Source of the DNA: Acidimicrobiales bacterium
GTDB taxonomy: Bacteria > Actinomycetota > Acidimicrobiia > Acidimicrobiales > Iamiaceae
DNA: 64,000 bases
Assembly (NCBI GenBank): GCA_035547835.1
Contig: DASZTW010000005.1
Span: forward strand, 124,001-188,000
Reading direction: 5' to 3'
The notes under the pieces are model-generated. The model worked only from the letters and a program-made list of their open reading frames with translations, searched no databases and had not been told where the DNA came from. A program made the translations under genes and the position numbers. Below are positions 9,979-18,426 of the stretch, piece by piece. Within the stretch, counting starts at the first letter, position 1. Each line of letters begins with the position of its first letter.

Positions 9979-12140
9979 CAGCGGACCCTCGCAGCTGCGA
10001 CAGCCGGCGAGAACTCCTCGAGGACCAGCTCGCGTTCCACCTCGGCGAGCCGCTCGGGGGTCCACGGCTCGCTGAGGCCAACCCATTCGAGCGGGGTGGG
10101 CGCCTCCCGCGGTCGACCGGCAAGCGCCTCACGCCGGTCCAGCAGAACCGCGACTGCGGCGCCCGCCACGACGATCACGATCAAGCCGATCACGTACGTC
10201 CAGTTGCCCGACGCGTGGACGAGGCGCAACACGCTCCACACCGCAAGGCCGCCCAACGTGCCCCACATCAGCGGTGGGCGGTTGGTGAGCGGCTCGAAGC
10301 CCTGACGGAACTGTGGCGCCGCGCCGCTCGGCTCCCGACCGAGTCCGATGCCCGCGAACCCGACGGTGAGGTTCTGGAACCTCGTGTACCACGACGCGAG
10401 CACGCTGGTGAGCGGGAACAGCCCATACAGCGAAGCTCCCGTGAACAGGCCTGCGGACACGAAGCCCGCTCCGCCGATCGCGACCACCATGAACAGCGGC
10501 AGGCCGGCAGTGAACTGGAAGTCGTCGGGGTTCACGGCGCTGCGCTGCATGCCGTACAGCGCACCGCCGAGGCCGGCGATACCGGCCGAGATCGCGAACA
10601 CGGCCACACGGGTGCCGATGAGGCTCATTCCGAACGTGGCACACGCAGCTTCGCTGTCGCGGAGCGCGATGAGCCGCCGACCGAACCGCGACCGGCGCAA
10701 GCTGCCGACGAACAGGCAACACAGCGTGAACGCGACCACCAGCAAGACGAACTGGGCTTTGGGGCTGTCGAAGCGCACACCTCCGAGCCGGAGGTTGTCG
10801 ACGTTGGTGGATCCACCCTCGAAGATCTTGATCGTCCAAGGCCCGAGGTCGAAGTTCGGCAGCGTGAAGACCCAGCGGTCGAGCGCCACCGCGAACGCGG
10901 CGGTGGCCAACGCCAAGTAGATCCCCGACAACCGCAGTGCGGGCAACGCGACCAGCGCGCCCACCAGCGCCGACACCACGACGGCCAGCACGAGGCCCAA
11001 CGGGTTCCCCTGGTGGCCGAAATGGGCCATCGTGATCGCGCCCACGCCGGCCAAGCTCAACTGGCACAGCGACACTTGGTTCGCGAAGCCGAACAGCGGC
11101 ACGAGCGACAGGCCGATGATGCCGAACGAGAACAGGTAGCCGTACGTGTTGAGGTCGGACAGCGACAGCGTGGCGGCCAGCATCAGACCGCCCGCCAGCA
11201 CGATCGCCGCGAACGTCACCAGGCCGCGACGACTGGGCGCGGGGAAGTACTCACGGGTCCGCACCAGCGTTGCGAGCCGCGGGCTCGGCAGCACCAGCAG
11301 CGCGATGAACAAGATGATCACCGGCGACGCGAGCCGCAGCCCGGCGAGGTACTGGCTCTGGGGCAGGTAGCCCTGCAGGTAGGAGTCGGCGAGGCCGAGC
11401 ACGATGGCGCCGACGAACGTCATCGACAGCGACCGCAGGCGACCGAAGATCGCCGCCGCGTAGGCGTTGACGATCAACGTCGACAGCAGCACGGCATCGA
11501 GGCCGGCACCGGGTGCCACCAGCACGCCGCCGACGGCGGCCAGGACCGTGCCGAGCACCCAGCTGAGCTGGCTGACCCGCACGGTGCGGATCCCGTTGAG
11601 GCTGCCGAGCGCAGGGTCGTCGACCGTGGCTCGCATCGCCACGCCGATCCGGCTCCGGTACAGCAACCAGCGCAACAACACGGCCACCACGATGGCGACG
11701 ACGACGGTCGCGAGGTCGTGCCAGGTCAGCTTGATCGGCCCCCAGTGCACGGTGTTGTTGCCGAAGAACCGCTGGACGACGTGAGACTGGTTGGGCTTCC
11801 AGAGCAGGTTCGCCAAACCGATCATCGAAAACAGCAGCGACACCGACACGACGAGCTTCGTGTTCTCCGACGTGTCTTGGAGGCCGCGGAAGAGCAACTC
11901 GATCACGATCCCGGCGAGCGGCGCGAGGACGCCGAGCGTGACGACGAGGGACACGATCGTGTTCCAGCCCCACGACACGTGCAGCTGCCAGTAGACGAAC
12001 GCGGCGAGCATGCCGGTGGCGCCCTGCGCGAAGTTGAAGACACCGGTGGTCGCGTACGTGAGCACCAGGCCGCTCGAGATCACGGCGTAACCCGCGGCGA
12101 TCACCAGGCCCAGCGCGGTGTACGTGATGAAGGTGTCCAC
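9978..12140 (-). CDS. livHM: Fused LivH-LivM permease of the ABC importer
   Basis: A 720-residue membrane protein that joins the two permeases usually encoded separately. Residues ~1-290 are LivH-like, with VFNFAQGATGMLAAFVYW near residue 34. Residues ~310-720 are LivM-like, with GFANQVSLCQLSLAGVGAI. Many hydrophobic helices run throughout. The C-terminal ~60 residues are hydrophilic and end in a Glu-rich helix. The GTG start at 12140 lies 4 bp after the substrate-binding protein stop. Fused HM permeases are known, chiefly in actinobacteria. Substrate not deducible: leucine/isoleucine/valine, other amino acids, or small carboxylates and amides are possible. Confidence 0.88.
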   Translation of the reverse strand: MDTFITYTALGLVIAAGYAVISSGLVLTYATTGVFNFAQGATGMLAAFVYWQLHVSWGWNTIVSLVVTLGVLAPLAGIVIELLFRGLQDTSENTKLVVSVSLLFSMIGLANLLWKPNQSHVVQRFFGNNTVHWGPIKLTWHDLATVVVAIVVAVLLRWLLYRSRIGVAMRATVDDPALGSLNGIRTVRVSQLSWVLGTVLAAVGGVLVAPGAGLDAVLLSTLIVNAYAAAIFGRLRSLSMTFVGAIVLGLADSYLQGYLPQSQYLAGLRLASPVIILFIALLVLPSPRLATLVRTREYFPAPSRRGLVTFAAIVLAGGLMLAATLSLSDLNTYGYLFSFGIIGLSLVPLFGFANQVSLCQLSLAGVGAITMAHFGHQGNPLGLVLAVVVSALVGALVALPALRLSGIYLALATAAFAVALDRWVFTLPNFDLGPWTIKIFEGGSTNVDNLRLGGVRFDSPKAQFVLLVVAFTLCCLFVGSLRRSRFGRRLIALRDSEAACATFGMSLIGTRVAVFAISAGIAGLGGALYGMQRSAVNPDDFQFTAGLPLFMVVAIGGAGFVSAGLFTGASLYGLFPLTSVLASWYTRFQNLTVGFAGIGLGREPSGAAPQFRQGFEPLTNRPPLMWGTLGGLAVWSVLRLVHASGNWTYVIGLIVIVVAGAAVAVLLDRREALAGRPREAPTPLEWVGLSEPWTPERLAEVERELVLEEFSPAVAAARVR

Positions 12141-12144
12141 GCCG

Positions 12145-13608
12145 CTACTTGAGGTCGGCCATCGACTTGCCCACCGACGCGAGCGTGGCGCCTTCGCCGT
12201 ACTTGCCCTTCAAGGCGACGACGTTCTTGGCGTCGCAGTTGTAGATGCCGTGGTTGGCGTGCCACTTCACGAGGCTGAACCCGTCGGGTGATGCCCGCAT
12301 GACCGCGAAGCACTGACCGGGGACGTTGTTGTGGGCGGGGTCGGCCGGCGCTTGCAGGCCGCCTGCGTCCCAACCCTTGATCGACTTCAGCGCCTCGAAC
12401 ACGCACTTGCGGTCCACGGTCGCGCACTTGCGGAGACCAGTCGCGAACAGCAGCCACGCCGACATCGAGTTCTCACCCAGCGCCGCGTGGCTCTTGCCGT
12501 TCGGCTTGAACTTCTTGTACAGGGCCTGGTACTCGGCCATGGTCGGCGCCGGCGGCTGCTCGTCGAACGGGGCGTAGTTGATCTGCACGAAGGCCGGCAC
12601 GCTCGCCAACGCCGAGCCCGCGTTCTGCAGGAGCTTGACGTCGTACTCGTTGGCGGCCGCCGCCACCCAGTCGAGCTTGTAGTCGAGGGTGCCGAACGCG
12701 GCGATCAGCTTGCCGAGGTTCTCCGGCTCACCCGTGTACCAGAGACCTTTCACGCCGGCCTGCTTCATCTTCTGGGCATACGGCACCCACGTGGAAGCGC
12801 CGGTCGCGGGATAGAGGTCGTTGTAGACGACCTTCCACCCGAAGTGCTGGCCGGCTTCTTTGTACTGGCCGTTCACCGAGGTGAGCGACGGCAGGTTGCC
12901 GGTGAGGAACCCCACGTGGTTCTTGGCGTCGGGGAACTTGTCGTTGAGCATGCGGGCCATGCCCAAGTCGATGGCGGTGTTGCCGCCCGGCGACTGCTGG
13001 ACGACCAGGTCGGCACCGCGGGCCCGGAACGTGACCACGTAGCCGGGGACGTTCGGCAACAGGCACTCGAGGCGGGTGGACTCACCGGTGTCGTCGAACA
13101 CGGCACCGCCGCCGACCAGGAAGAAGTCCTGCTGGCAGGCCTTGATCATCTCGGTCTTGACGTTGAACAGCGCCGAATCGTGGTGGTTTGCCTTCAGCTT
13201 GAGGCCGTTGACGCCGCCGAGGCTGTTGCACCACGCGGTGAACACGTCGCTCGTGTCGAACAGCTCCTGGTTCAGCCCGGGGCGGACCTGGCTGCCGGGA
13301 TCGGAGAAGACGCCGAGGCTGATCGTGTCGCCGCTGATGCCCGGCGTGCCAGGCGCGACCTTCGCGGTCTTGCCGCCGCCGCAGACCTGCTTGAGCGTGC
13401 CGAAGTCACCGTTCGCGATGGCCTGGTCGACCGAGTTGCCGCCCCCGTTGCCACCGCTCGACGTCGTGGCGCCGGTCTGGGTGCCCGACCCGCTGCCGGC
13501 GGACGGCGCGGCGCCGATCTCGACTTGGTCCTTCGGCCGCGTGCATGCCGTGACCGCGACAAGCACCACCACGACCAACACGAGCGACACAACGCGACGG
13601 TGACGCAT
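12145..13608 (-). CDS. ABC transporter substrate-binding lipoprotein (Liv type)
   Basis: A 487-residue periplasmic-binding-protein type 1 lipoprotein. The N terminus has basic residues, a hydrophobic core and the lipobox LVAVTAC, with Cys as the predicted lipidated residue, followed by a Gly/Ser/Thr-rich linker of ~50 residues. The ATG at 13608 is preceded by a good ribosome binding site (AGGGGG). First gene of the importer operon (binding protein, HM, G, F). At ~490 residues it is longer than E. coli LivJ/LivK and resembles the larger actinobacterial members. Confidence 0.88.
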   Translation of the reverse strand: MRHRRVVSLVLVVVVLVAVTACTRPKDQVEIGAAPSAGSGSGTQTGATTSSGGNGGGNSVDQAIANGDFGTLKQVCGGGKTAKVAPGTPGISGDTISLGVFSDPGSQVRPGLNQELFDTSDVFTAWCNSLGGVNGLKLKANHHDSALFNVKTEMIKACQQDFFLVGGGAVFDDTGESTRLECLLPNVPGYVVTFRARGADLVVQQSPGGNTAIDLGMARMLNDKFPDAKNHVGFLTGNLPSLTSVNGQYKEAGQHFGWKVVYNDLYPATGASTWVPYAQKMKQAGVKGLWYTGEPENLGKLIAAFGTLDYKLDWVAAAANEYDVKLLQNAGSALASVPAFVQINYAPFDEQPPAPTMAEYQALYKKFKPNGKSHAALGENSMSAWLLFATGLRKCATVDRKCVFEALKSIKGWDAGGLQAPADPAHNNVPGQCFAVMRASPDGFSLVKWHANHGIYNCDAKNVVALKGKYGEGATLASVGKSMADLK

Positions 13609-13749
13609 CGACACCCCCTGATCTCTGCGACCGGTCGGGACAGGCTGCCTCAATCCGCGCCCGTTGACAAGGGCCTCCCGTCGGCGGGTTGATATACATT
13701 ATGCGATCTCGCCGTGCGGAACCGTTGCCGCGCCGGGCGCCCGTGCGGT
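13609..13749 (-). promoter_or_regulatory. Upstream region of the Liv operon with an AT-rich -10-like box
   Basis: The 141-bp gap between the binding-protein start and the dioxygenase stop holds an AT-rich patch (13691-13703) that is conspicuous in this GC-rich DNA. On the minus strand it reads CATAAT then GTATATC; CATAAT (13698-13703) is a plausible -10 box about 90 bp before the start. No convincing -35 box was seen. Confidence 0.35.
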
Positions 13750-14646
13750 TCACCAGGGACGGTCACCGATGATCGTCGCCCGCTCCATGACGCGTCGCTG
13801 GGGTGCGTAGTCCGACACCGCGTAGTGCTGCGTGCACCGGTTGTCCCAGAACGCGATGGAGTCCGCTTCCCAACGAAAGCGGCACTGGAACTCGGGGGTG
13901 CGAGCCTGGGCTGTGAGGTGGTCGAGCAACGCCCGGCTGGCGTCGGGCTCCATGCCCACCACATGGCTGGTGAACACGTCGTTGACGTACAGGATCTTGC
14001 GACCGGTCTGCGGATGCGTGCGCACGATCGGGTGCTCGGCGGGCGGGTATTTCGCCTGCATCTCGGCGAGCTTGTCCGGTTCGAGCAGCATGCCGAACGT
14101 GCCGGAGAAGTCGTGCACGGCGGTGCGGCCCTCGATGGCGGCCTTGGTCTCCTCGTCGAGGCACTCGTACGCCATGTACATGTCGGCCCAGAGCGTGTCG
14201 CCGCCGAGCGCGGCCGGCGTGACGCAGCGCAGGATCGAGCCGAGCGATGGTTCGAGCCGCCACGACACGTCGCTGTGCCAGATGTTCTCGTAGCCCGTCT
14301 CCTTCGGGCCCTTGTCGAAGCGGACGACCTCGGGTACCTCGCCCTCCCGCAAGAAGGGATGCACTTCGAGCTCGCCCCAGTTGCGAGCGAAGTCGCGGTG
14401 CTGCGCGCCGCTGACGTGCTGGTCACGGAAGAACAGCACCTTCCATTCGAGCAGCGCCCGGTCGAGCTCGGCGAACAGCTCGGGGCTGAGCGGCTGGCCG
14501 ACGTCGACCCCGTACACTTCGGCGCCGATCGTGGGGCCGAGCGGGCGCAGGTCGAAGCGCTCGTAGGGCTTGTCGTCGGCACCAGGGCCGAGCCGGTGGA
14601 GCTGATACTCGCCGGCACGCAGGCCGGGTCGGATCGTGAACGTCAC
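13750..14646 (-). CDS. TauD/TfdA-family Fe(II)/2-oxoglutarate dioxygenase
   Basis: A 298-residue dioxygenase. The 2-His-1-Asp iron site is visible: HSD in NIWHSDVSWR and the distal His in NRCTQHYAVSDY, followed by the arginine-containing PQRR segment that would bind 2-oxoglutarate. Family members hydroxylate taurine, alkyl sulfates or aryloxy acids; the substrate here is not known. The GTG start at 14646 overlaps the TetR stop (GTGA) and has a GGAGG site upstream, so it is coupled to the TetR gene and probably controlled by it. Confidence 0.88.
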   Translation of the reverse strand: MTFTIRPGLRAGEYQLHRLGPGADDKPYERFDLRPLGPTIGAEVYGVDVGQPLSPELFAELDRALLEWKVLFFRDQHVSGAQHRDFARNWGELEVHPFLREGEVPEVVRFDKGPKETGYENIWHSDVSWRLEPSLGSILRCVTPAALGGDTLWADMYMAYECLDEETKAAIEGRTAVHDFSGTFGMLLEPDKLAEMQAKYPPAEHPIVRTHPQTGRKILYVNDVFTSHVVGMEPDASRALLDHLTAQARTPEFQCRFRWEADSIAFWDNRCTQHYAVSDYAPQRRVMERATIIGDRPW

Positions 14647-15431
14647 GTGGGGACCTCCAAAGTGGCGACGAGGTTGAGGGTGGCGTCGGATGGTGCGGCG
14701 CACAGCAGCCCGGCGACGGCGTCGACGAGGCCGCTCGCCAGCCAGGCGGGCGAGCCGGCGTCGGGGGTGCCGGCGTCACGGGCCCGCTCGTAGTCGGCCA
14801 CCGCCATGACGGTGAGCCGCACGGCCAGCTCGATGCGCTGGTCGCGAACCGGCGGTGGCAAGTGGTCGAGCAGGGCGGACACCTCGACCATCCAGCGCCG
14901 CATCCCGCTCAGCTCGGGGCGATCGAGCTCGGTGAGACGGCCCGACGCCACCGGGTCGGCCAGGAAGGCGGCGAGAAACCGGCCGTACCAGGTGGATCCG
15001 GGTGCCTCGTCGAGCGACTCGGCCAACGGCACGACGAACGCCGCCGCCAACGCCCGTACCGGATCGTTCACCCCCGACCCCGACCCCGCCGCCGACCCCG
15101 CCGCCGACCCCGCCGCCGCCCCCGACCGAGATCCTGCGATTCGTGCAGAAGTGGTTGCTGTGTCGCCACTTCCGCACGAAGAGTTGGCATCCGACGGCGT
15201 TGCATCGTCGAGCAGGGCCTCGCGACGGGCGTTCACCGCGGTCATGCGGAGCTCGAAGATGGCGTCGACGAGTGCGGCCTTGGAGCCGAAGTGGTAGATC
15301 GCCGCCGAGTTGTTCCTGGCGCCGGCCATCGTCCCCGCCTCCCGCAACGACAGCGCGGCGACACCTCGCTCGCCGACCAGTCGCTCCGCCGCTTCCAAGA
15401 TCCGTCGCCGCGTCGCCTCTCCCCGGGCCAT
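14643..15431 (-). CDS. TetR-family regulator with a repeat-derived linker
   Basis: A 262-residue regulator. Residues 1-~65 form the TetR DNA-binding domain (RRRILEAAERLVGERGVAAL, then the helix-turn-helix ending IYHFGSKAALVDAIF). A ligand-binding domain follows from about residue 125. Between them, residues ~80-122 are low-complexity (Ser/Gly/Ala) and encoded by a palindromic element (15140-15180) plus three perfect 12-bp repeats (15082-15117). The ATG at 15431 sits 6 nt after a good -10 box, so the mRNA is probably leaderless. It is coupled to the downstream dioxygenase gene and divergent from an acyl-CoA dehydrogenase, its likely targets (inference). Confidence 0.88.
   Translation of the reverse strand: MARGEATRRRILEAAERLVGERGVAALSLREAGTMAGARNNSAAIYHFGSKAALVDAIFELRMTAVNARREALLDDATPSDANSSCGSGDTATTSARIAGSRSGAAAGSAAGSAAGSGSGVNDPVRALAAAFVVPLAESLDEAPGSTWYGRFLAAFLADPVASGRLTELDRPELSGMRRWMVEVSALLDHLPPPVRDQRIELAVRLTVMAVADYERARDAGTPDAGSPAWLASGLVDAVAGLLCAAPSDATLNLVATLEVPT
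15082..15117. repeat. Three perfect tandem 12-bp repeats inside the TetR gene
   Basis: GACCCCGCCGCC is repeated exactly three times and flanked by degenerate copies. On the coding (minus) strand each unit encodes Gly-Ser-Ala-Ala, widening the interdomain linker without changing frame. Confidence 0.9.
15140..15180. repeat. Palindromic repeat family B, copy 1 (inside the TetR gene)
   Basis: Arms TTCGTGCAGAAGTGG (15140-15154) and CCACTTCCGCACGAA (15166-15180) match in 14 of 15 pairs around an 11-nt loop. A second copy lies 350 bp away at 15492-15532. This copy is translated in frame as part of the TetR linker. Confidence 0.9.
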
Positions 15432-15437
15432 GCCGGC

Positions 15438-15466
15438 ACTCTAAAGCAACTGACTTACTTTGTCGA
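15438..15466 (-). promoter_or_regulatory. tetR promoter with overlapping palindromic operator
   Basis: Minus-strand -35 TCGACA (15461-15466) and -10 TAGAGT (15438-15443) are separated by exactly 17 bp, and the -10 lies 6 nt from the ATG at 15431. The spacer is an imperfect palindrome, AAAGCAACTGACTTACTTT (15443-15461, 14 of 18 symmetric positions). A regulator bound there would block RNA polymerase, so TetR autorepression is likely (inference). Confidence 0.65.
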
Positions 15467-15491
15467 CCCTTCGCCGAGGTCTTCCCGACTC

Positions 15492-15532
15492 TTCGTGCAG
15501 AAGTGGCACTACAGCCGCCGCTTCTGCACGAA
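15492..15532. repeat. Palindromic repeat family B, copy 2 (intergenic)
   Basis: Arms TTCGTGCAGAAGTGGC (15492-15507) and GCCGCTTCTGCACGAA (15517-15532) match in 15 of 16 pairs around a 9-nt loop. It lies in the divergent region between the TetR gene and the acyl-CoA dehydrogenase, about 35 bp before the latter's start. Confidence 0.9.
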
Positions 15533-15554
15533 TCGCACGGTTGTGGCCGCGCGG

Positions 15555-15560
15555 TACCGT
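15555..15560 (+). promoter_or_regulatory. -10 box of the acyl-CoA dehydrogenase gene, leaderless type
   Basis: TACCGT lies 7 nt before the ATG at 15568, and there is no purine-rich ribosome binding site, so the transcript probably begins at the start codon. No clear -35 box. Confidence 0.45.
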
Positions 15561-15567
15561 CGCGGGG

Positions 15568-16716
15568 ATGGAGCGGACCCTGTACGACGACGAGCACGAG
15601 ATGTTCCGGGGCAGCTTCCGGGCCTTCCTCGACAAGGAGGTCGTGCCCAACTTCGAGCGGTGGGAGCACGAAGGGATCGTGCCCCGCGAGCTGTTCGCGA
15701 CGGCTGGCGCGGCCGGCTTTCTCGGCATGGCGATACCCGAGGAGTTCGGCGGCGGCGGGGTCGACGACTTCCGGTACAACGCGGTGATCGGCGAGGAAGT
15801 GCAGCGAGCCGGCGTCGGCGGCTGCGGGCTCGGCCTCACCCTCCACACCGACATCTGCACGCCCTACTTCTTGCACCTCACCAACGACGACCAGAAGGCC
15901 CGCTGGTTGCCGGGCATCGCGTCGGGCGAGCTCATCACAGCCGTGGCGATGACCGAGCCGGGCATCGGCTCGGACCTGGCGGGCATGGCGACGACGGCGG
16001 TGCGCGACGGCGACCACTACATCGTCAACGGCTCAAAGACGTTCATCTCCAACGGCATCAACGCCGACGTGGTGATCTGCGCGGTGAAGACCGACCCGAC
16101 ACAGCGCCACAAGGGCATGAGCCTTCTGGTGATCGAGCGCGCCATGGAAGGGTTCGAGCGCGGCCGCAACCTCGACAAAGTCGGGCTGAAGAGCCAGGAC
16201 ACGGCCGAGTTGTTCTTCCACGACGTCCATGTGCCGGTGGTGAACCGGCTCGGCGACGAGGGCACCGGCTTCCTCCAGCTCGTGCACAACCTGCCGCAGG
16301 AACGGCTTTCGATCGCCAACGCCGGCGTAGCCGCAGCGCGCGCCGCGTTCGACTGGACGCTCGCGTACGTCAAGGAGCGCACCGCGTTCGGCCAACCGAT
16401 CGGATCGTTCCAGAACTCCCGGTTCGCGCTGGCGGAGATGAAGACCGAGATCGAGATCGGCCAGTCGCACATCGACCGCTGCATCGCCGCGCACCTGCGT
16501 GGCGAGCTCACGGCCGACGAGGCCGCCGCCGCGAAGTGGTGGTGCACCGAGCTGCAAAAGCGGGTGGTCGACCGCTGCGTGCAGCTTCACGGCGGCTACG
16601 GCTACATGCTCGAGTACCCCGTGGCGCGGGCGTACACCGATGCCCGGATCACCACCATCTACGGCGGCACCACCGAGATCATGAAGGAGATCGTCGGGCG
16701 CTCGCTCGGCGTGTGA
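15568..16716 (+). CDS. Acyl-CoA dehydrogenase
   Basis: A 382-residue FAD enzyme that oxidises acyl-CoA to enoyl-CoA. Family signatures are AVAMTEPGIGSDLAGM (flavin-binding segment), RTAFGQPIGSFQNSRFALAEM and the C-terminal QLHGGYGYMLEYPVARAYTDARITTIYGGTTEIMKEI region with the catalytic-Glu motif. Length is normal. It is closest in style to long-chain acyl-CoA dehydrogenases, but chain length cannot be read from sequence. The start is fixed by the leaderless -10 box 7 nt upstream. Divergent from tetR, with a shared regulatory region. Confidence 0.92.
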   Translation: MERTLYDDEHEMFRGSFRAFLDKEVVPNFERWEHEGIVPRELFATAGAAGFLGMAIPEEFGGGGVDDFRYNAVIGEEVQRAGVGGCGLGLTLHTDICTPYFLHLTNDDQKARWLPGIASGELITAVAMTEPGIGSDLAGMATTAVRDGDHYIVNGSKTFISNGINADVVICAVKTDPTQRHKGMSLLVIERAMEGFERGRNLDKVGLKSQDTAELFFHDVHVPVVNRLGDEGTGFLQLVHNLPQERLSIANAGVAAARAAFDWTLAYVKERTAFGQPIGSFQNSRFALAEMKTEIEIGQSHIDRCIAAHLRGELTADEAAAAKWWCTELQKRVVDRCVQLHGGYGYMLEYPVARAYTDARITTIYGGTTEIMKEIVGRSLGV

Positions 16717-16738
16717 GCACTCGACAGGAGCCGCCGAC

Positions 16739-17299
16739 ATGACCGGCCCGAAGCAAGACCGTGCGCGCCACGTCGCGCTGCTCCGCGCCGTCAACGTCGG
16801 TGGCCTGAAGGTCGCCATGGCCGACTTGGCTGCGGTGTGCGACGAGCTCGGTTGGACCGAGGTCCAGACGTACGCCAACTCGGGCAACGTTCGGGTCGAC
16901 ACCCCCGCCGCGCTCGAAGCGGGCGACGTCGCCGACCAACTCGGCGCCGCCCTCTCGGCCCGCTACAACCGGGACTTGCGAGTGGTGGTCCGCAGCCAGG
17001 ACCAGCTCGCCGACGCCGCGGCCCGCTGTGATGCGCACCGCCACCCCACCGACGGACCCAAAGCGCTCCACGTCGGGTTCTGCGACTCGCCACCGCCGCC
17101 GGACGCGTTCGAGCACGCCGATTGGGACCGCGTGGCGCCCGACCGGGCCGAGGTCAGCGGCCGCGAGCTGCTGTTGCGCTACCCCGACGGGATGGGTCGC
17201 TCGAAGATGACCGTGCAGTGGTTGCTTCGCCACATCGGGCGAGATCGCATCCTCACCGTCCGCTCGATCGCCATGGTGCGTACGCTGAGCGAGCTGTGA
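16739..17299 (+). CDS. DUF1697 family protein
   Basis: A 186-residue protein whose N terminus, HVALLRAVNVGGLKVAMADL followed by VQTYANSGNVRV, is the hallmark of DUF1697 (two repeated alpha/beta units; function unknown). The C terminus (GRSKMTVQWLLRHIGRD) is also typical. AGGAG lies 9 nt before the ATG. It follows the acyl-CoA dehydrogenase by 22 bp and may be cotranscribed. Confidence 0.85.
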   Translation: MTGPKQDRARHVALLRAVNVGGLKVAMADLAAVCDELGWTEVQTYANSGNVRVDTPAALEAGDVADQLGAALSARYNRDLRVVVRSQDQLADAAARCDAHRHPTDGPKALHVGFCDSPPPPDAFEHADWDRVAPDRAEVSGRELLLRYPDGMGRSKMTVQWLLRHIGRDRILTVRSIAMVRTLSEL

Positions 17300-17355
17300 C
17301 CAGAACCGCCTGTCCCGCAGGCGGCGGCCAAGGACGATCCACCAGGGAGGCCGAC

Positions 17356-17814
17356 ATGAACGTGGGCGACGAGGTCGCGGACTTCGAGCTGCCGGATCAG
17401 GACGGCCAACCACGCCGCCTGTCGACGCTGCTCGAGAACGGCCCTGTGGTGCTGTTCTTCTACCCGGCGGCGATGACGAAGGGCTGCACCAAGGAGGCCT
17501 GCCACTTTCGTGACTTGGCCGCGGAGTACGCCGAAGTGGGCGCGCAGCGAGTGGGCATCAGCCTCGACACGGTCGACAAGCAGAAGCGCTTCGCCGACCA
17601 GCACTCCTTTGACTACCCGTTGCTGTCGGACGACGACGGCACGGTGGCCAGGCAGTTCGGTGTCGCCCGCCCGATCAGCTTGCTCAAGGTGAAGCGGCAC
17701 ACGTTCGTGATCGGCACCGACCGCAAGTTGCTCGCGGAGATCTCGAGCGAGACGAACATGAACCGCCACGCCGACGACGCGCTCGAGTTCCTGAAAGCGC
17801 GCACCGCCAGTTGA
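17356..17814 (+). CDS. Peroxiredoxin, BCP/PrxQ type
   Basis: A 152-residue thiol peroxidase. The active-site segment PAAMTKGCTKEACHFRD holds the peroxidatic Cys and a second Cys five residues later, the C-x4-C arrangement of PrxQ enzymes that form an intramolecular disulfide. It reduces H2O2 and organic hydroperoxides with thioredoxin-like reductants. ATG at 17356 has AGGGAGG upstream. It is a paralogue of the Prx at 43817-44293. Confidence 0.88.
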   Translation: MNVGDEVADFELPDQDGQPRRLSTLLENGPVVLFFYPAAMTKGCTKEACHFRDLAAEYAEVGAQRVGISLDTVDKQKRFADQHSFDYPLLSDDDGTVARQFGVARPISLLKVKRHTFVIGTDRKLLAEISSETNMNRHADDALEFLKARTAS

Positions 17815-17828
17815 CGCGCTCGCCCGCG

Positions 17829-18413
17829 TCAGCGCAGGTCGTCGTACGCGCGGCGTAACAGCAGGGCGGCGGCCCCGTGCAGCACACCGCGCACGATGAA
17901 CCACAGACCCACCACGAGCGCCACGGTGGCGACGCCGGTCCAGGGGTCGATCAGCACTACGACGCCGGCCACGAGGCTCAGCGCACCGAACAAGCGGACC
18001 AGCCAGGGCTTGGGATGGGTGGCGGCGCGAGCGAAGTCGTCGATCCCGGCCACCACCAGCCACACGCCGAGGGCCACGAGCACGGCGTAGAGGCCTGCGC
18101 CGGGTCGGGTGAGGGCGATGAGCCCCGCCACGATCCCCGCCACCGACAGGCCGACCGCCCAGCCACGGCCGGGCACGCCGGCGGGCACGCCCGCCGCGGC
18201 GATCATCGTCGCCACGCTGAAGACCAACAAGGCAATGCCGACCACCACCGCCAGCCCCGCGATCGTGACACCCGGATACGCGACGGCCACGATCCCGGCC
18301 ACCACTTCGGCCACGCCGACGGCGAGCAGCCAGTGCCACTTCCCGGTGATCTCCGCCAGCGCGTCGAGCAGCGTGCCGGGCGGGCGCGGACCCAGCGGCC
18401 GGCGCGCGGTCAC
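17829..18413 (-). CDS. HdeD/DUF308 family membrane protein
   Basis: A 194-residue protein with about six hydrophobic helices and no long loops, in the repeated DUF308 pattern (VAEVVAGIVAVAYPGVTIAG; SLVAGVVVLIDPWTGVATVA). HdeD-type proteins are associated with acid or general stress; the molecular function is unknown. GTG start. It ends 15 bp from the convergent peroxiredoxin stop and lies downstream of the acyl-CoA dehydrogenase gene on the same strand. Confidence 0.8.
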   Translation of the reverse strand: MTARRPLGPRPPGTLLDALAEITGKWHWLLAVGVAEVVAGIVAVAYPGVTIAGLAVVVGIALLVFSVATMIAAAGVPAGVPGRGWAVGLSVAGIVAGLIALTRPGAGLYAVLVALGVWLVVAGIDDFARAATHPKPWLVRLFGALSLVAGVVVLIDPWTGVATVALVVGLWFIVRGVLHGAAALLLRRAYDDLR

Positions 18414-18426
18414 CGGGAGCTCCCCA

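Noticed and set aside
9960-12152. 730-residue plus-strand frame opposite livHM
   Set aside because: Gln/Arg/His-rich antisense of membrane-protein codons, with no start signal or domain.
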